From Gammaproteobacteria bacterium (GTDB lineage Bacteria > Pseudomonadota > Gammaproteobacteria > Steroidobacterales > GCA-2729495), in the NCBI GenBank assembly GCA_030429685.1, contig JAUIEY010000073.1:1-9186 (forward strand): 9,186 nt of DNA, in the 5' to 3' direction. Every line of letters begins with the position of its first letter. Position 1 is the stretch's first letter. Both the position numbers and the translations under genes were made by a program. Positions 7,083-9,186 of the stretch are shown here, in pieces. The notes beneath the pieces are model-generated. The model did not search any database and was not told where the DNA came from. It saw only the letters and a program-made list of their open reading frames with translations.

Positions 7083-8348
7083 ATGATTCCCGGCGAAGGG
7101 CAGAAAATTAGCGGATGTTCGGGCGACTGCACCAATGCGCTGGTGCTGCCCGGCGGCGGCGCTCGTGGCGCCTATCAGGTTGGCATTCTGCGTGCTATTT
7201 CCGAGCTGTTGCCGCGCCGTTCCCCCAGTCCCTTCCGAATTCTGAGTGGTACTTCAGCCGGTGCCATTAACACCACGGTGCTGGCCAGTCGTGCCAGGCT
7301 GTTTCATGTGGGTGTCGCCGAGCTTGAGCACGTCTGGCGCAATTTTGAATCTGCCGATGTATTCAAAACGGACGCATTCACACTGACCCGCAATAGCCTG
7401 CACTGGTTACTGACTTTAGTGACCGGTGGTCTGGGCAGACAAAACCCGCTGTCGCTGCTGGACAATGATCCGTTGCGGCAGATGCTCGGACGCAGAATAA
7501 ATTTTTCGGCTATTCAAAAGTCCATTGATGCCGGTTACATCGATGCATTGTCGGTTACTGCGGCAGGTTATTCTTCGGCACGTTCGGTGTCGTTCTATCA
7601 GGGCATGGAGAATCTGTCGCCGTGGCGGCGGGTGCGGCGTATCGGCCGGCGCGAGGATATTGACCTCGAACACCTGATGGCCAGTATTGCGGTACCGATT
7701 GTGTTCCCGTCAGTGCGCCTGGGTCAGGAGTATTTTGGTGACGGCGCCATGCGGCAGGCCACACCCCTGTCGCCCGCGGTGCATCTGGGTGCAGACCGAA
7801 TACTGGTTATTGGTGTGCGCAACGAGACCATGGACCCCCCGGCCACCGACTTCGAGGAGCCGGGCTACCCGAGCCTCGGCCGGGTTGCCGGCTACGTGCT
7901 TGATGCACTGTTCATGGATGGCCTGTCCGCGGACCTGGAGCGCATGGCGCGCATTAACACCATGCTCAGTCAGCTGAAAGAGGGCACGCTGGAAGGCGAC
8001 GAGGGGCCGCTGCGCACCATCGAAGCTTTTGTGATGCTGCCGTCGGAAGATGTGCGGGAAATCGCCGCCCGCCATGTACATGAAATGCCCAAGGCAGTGC
8101 GATTATTGCTCGGCGGGCTCGGCGCCATGAACAAGGGCGGCATGCAGCTGGCAAGCTACCTGCTGTTCGAGTCCGGCTATACCCGTGAACTGATTGAACT
8201 GGGCTACAAGGATGCCATGGACCGGCGCGAAGAACTGCTGAGTTTTTTGCAGGGCGAGCCCATGGAGTCAGCTTCCGGAATCTTCGGCTGGAACGACCTC
8301 AGTTCCGAATACACCGTGCGGCTGCCGGCGCTGCAAATTTCAAGTTAG
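7083..8348 (+). CDS. Patatin-like phospholipase family protein
   Basis: Patatin-like proteins are Ser-Asp dyad acyl hydrolases that cleave fatty acids from phospholipids or other acyl lipids. This one has 421 residues. The oxyanion-hole glycine motif is PGGGARGAYQVG (23-34), the nucleophile Ser58 lies in GTSAG (56-60), and the catalytic Asp220 lies in FGDGA (218-222), followed by HLGADRILVIGVRN. All elements of an active enzyme are present. About 200 residues follow the catalytic Asp, a long mainly helical-looking tail of unknown role ending in a charged segment and a short hydrophobic patch. No signal peptide is seen, so it probably acts from the cytoplasm; two cysteines (C12 and C16) precede the core. 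The ATG at 7083 is the first usable start, because an in-frame TGA sits at 7065-7067. GAAGG at 7066-7070 is 12 nt away, a rather long spacing. The natural substrate cannot be read from the sequence, and no partner gene is evident. It converges on mgtE. Confidence 0.92.
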   Translation: MIPGEGQKISGCSGDCTNALVLPGGGARGAYQVGILRAISELLPRRSPSPFRILSGTSAGAINTTVLASRARLFHVGVAELEHVWRNFESADVFKTDAFTLTRNSLHWLLTLVTGGLGRQNPLSLLDNDPLRQMLGRRINFSAIQKSIDAGYIDALSVTAAGYSSARSVSFYQGMENLSPWRRVRRIGRREDIDLEHLMASIAVPIVFPSVRLGQEYFGDGAMRQATPLSPAVHLGADRILVIGVRNETMDPPATDFEEPGYPSLGRVAGYVLDALFMDGLSADLERMARINTMLSQLKEGTLEGDEGPLRTIEAFVMLPSEDVREIAARHVHEMPKAVRLLLGGLGAMNKGGMQLASYLLFESGYTRELIELGYKDAMDRREELLSFLQGEPMESASGIFGWNDLSSEYTVRLPALQISS

Positions 8349-8356
8349 CAGTATTA

Positions 8357-8375
8357 CGCCGGCCAGAAACCGGTG
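8357..8375 (+). terminator. Possible hairpin between convergent genes
   Basis: In the 39-nt gap between the convergent patatin and mgtE genes, CGCCGG at 8357-8362 can pair with CCGGTG at 8370-8375 (six pairs, one of them G-U) around a 7-nt loop. The inner four pairs also form on the minus strand. The location suits a shared terminator, but no T tract flanks it on either strand. Confidence 0.3.
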
Positions 8376-8387
8376 GCGAGCAGGCCA

Positions 8388-9186
8388 TCAGGTAAGAAAT
8401 ATGGCCCCGAGACCGAGGAAGCTGCCGAAGCCGACCACATCGGTCACGGTAGTCAGCACCACGCCGCCGGCAATGGCCGGGTCAATCCCGATACGCTGCA
8501 GAATGATCGGTATAGCGAAGCCGGCACATGCGGCGATAATCAGATTCAGCGCGACGGCCGAGCTGATCAGGAGCGCCACTTGCCAGCCGCTGAAGAACAT
8601 CACGGTAATCGCGCCCACCACCACTGCCCACGCTAGTCCGTTAAGCACGCCAATCAACAGTTCCTTGGTCATCACCCAGCGCGCGTTGGAATCACTGACA
8701 CGCCCGAGCGCCATGCTGCGCACCATCAGGGTCAGGGTCTGGGTGCCGGCAATACCGCCCATGCTGGCGACTACCGGCATAAGGACGGCAAGAATCACCA
8801 GCTGCGCCAGGGTGGCTTCAAACATGCCTACCACTGCTGCGGCCAGGAAGGCAGTAGCAAGATTGATGCCGAGCCAGACTGCACGCCGCCTTGCACTGGT
8901 TACCACGGGGGCAAAAATATCGTCCTCTTCGTCGAGACCGGCCTTGCCGAGCAGTTCGTGGTCGGCCTGCTCGCGGATCACATCGACCACGTCATCAATG
9001 GTGATCTGACCCATAAGCAGGCCGTCGTCATTTATAACCGGCGCTGTCACCAGGTCTTTGTCCTGAAAGATCTGTGCCACTTCATTGTCGGGTGTATTGA
9101 CATGAATTCCGGCAAGACTGGTATCCATGACGTCGTCCACCTTGATATCAGGTTCGCTGGCTACCAGTTTGGTGATCGGCAGTGTG
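8388..9186 (-). CDS. mgtE: MgtE-type magnesium transporter, 3' part (5' end outside window)
   Basis: MgtE proteins are dimeric inner-membrane Mg2+ channels whose cytoplasmic N and CBS domains sense Mg2+ and gate the pore. The frame is open to the right edge and ends with TGA (complement of 8388-8390), giving 265 residues. The family is usually about 450, so roughly 185 N-terminal residues (the N domain and first CBS domain) lie outside. The visible part starts near the end of CBS1, then has CBS2 (from VMDTSLAG to DVVDVIREQAD) and an acidic connecting segment (GLDEEDDIF). Five hydrophobic helices follow. The pore-lining stretch contains MPVVASMGGIAGTQ, and the last helix carries TTVTDVVGFGSF, whose Asp matches the conserved Mg2+ selectivity residue. 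GGIAGTQ has Ile where many MgtE proteins have Asn (GGNxGxQ); I recall this variant from other gammaproteobacterial members. An internal GTG at 9140 is not the true start because CBS homology runs through it. It faces the patatin gene. Confidence 0.95.
   Translation of the reverse strand, partial: TLPITKLVASEPDIKVDDVMDTSLAGIHVNTPDNEVAQIFQDKDLVTAPVINDDGLLMGQITIDDVVDVIREQADHELLGKAGLDEEDDIFAPVVTSARRRAVWLGINLATAFLAAAVVGMFEATLAQLVILAVLMPVVASMGGIAGTQTLTLMVRSMALGRVSDSNARWVMTKELLIGVLNGLAWAVVVGAITVMFFSGWQVALLISSAVALNLIIAACAGFAIPIILQRIGIDPAIAGGVVLTTVTDVVGFGSFLGLGAIFLT

Noticed and set aside
8401..9009. 202-codon plus-strand frame opposite mgtE
   Set aside because: It is antisense to a clear MgtE transporter and has Thr/Ala/Ser-rich low-complexity content typical of a shadow.
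1..9186. CRISPR array, tRNA, insertion sequence, prophage or defence system
   Set aside because: Nearly all of the window is occupied by housekeeping-type genes; I saw no spaced direct repeats, cloverleaf, transposase motif or inverted terminal repeats.

Overview
The window looks like a stretch of a moderately GC-rich proteobacterial chromosome, most likely a gammaproteobacterium. This rests on protein resemblance recalled from memory: PykA-type pyruvate kinase, a PGK close to the enterobacterial one, a beta/gammaproteobacterial type I GAPDH and a proteobacterial MgtE. No search could be run, and genus and lifestyle cannot be read from the sequence.

Positions 1-4812 hold a tightly packed plus-strand central-carbon operon: the 3' part of transketolase (tkt), then glyceraldehyde-3-phosphate dehydrogenase (gap), phosphoglycerate kinase (pgk) and pyruvate kinase (pyk). 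The gaps are 6 nt (tkt-gap), a 1-nt TGATG overlap (gap-pgk) and a 14-nt overlap (pgk-pyk), which suggests one transcript with translational coupling. Together the enzymes link the non-oxidative pentose phosphate pathway, or the Calvin cycle, to lower glycolysis. The aldolase gene (fba) that often follows in such clusters is not the next gene here.

Positions 4852-6972 hold two plus-strand genes that may be cotranscribed with pyk or with each other. One is an atypical NAD(P)-binding SDR-like protein that carries an apparent lipoprotein signal peptide. The other is a 12-helix transporter resembling the ATP:ADP antiporter (NTT/TlcC) branch. These are the least ordinary genes of the window.

Positions 7083-8348 hold a patatin-like phospholipase with an intact Ser-Asp dyad, after a 110-nt gap. 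It converges on the minus-strand 3' part of an MgtE-type magnesium transporter (8388-9186), which runs off the right edge.

No RNA genes, insertion sequences, CRISPR arrays or long repeats were seen. No gene-free stretch exceeds 300 bases; the longest is 110 nt, before the patatin gene. I found no clearly new multi-gene system. The best leads are the lipobox-bearing Rossmann protein and the nucleotide-antiporter-like protein next to it.
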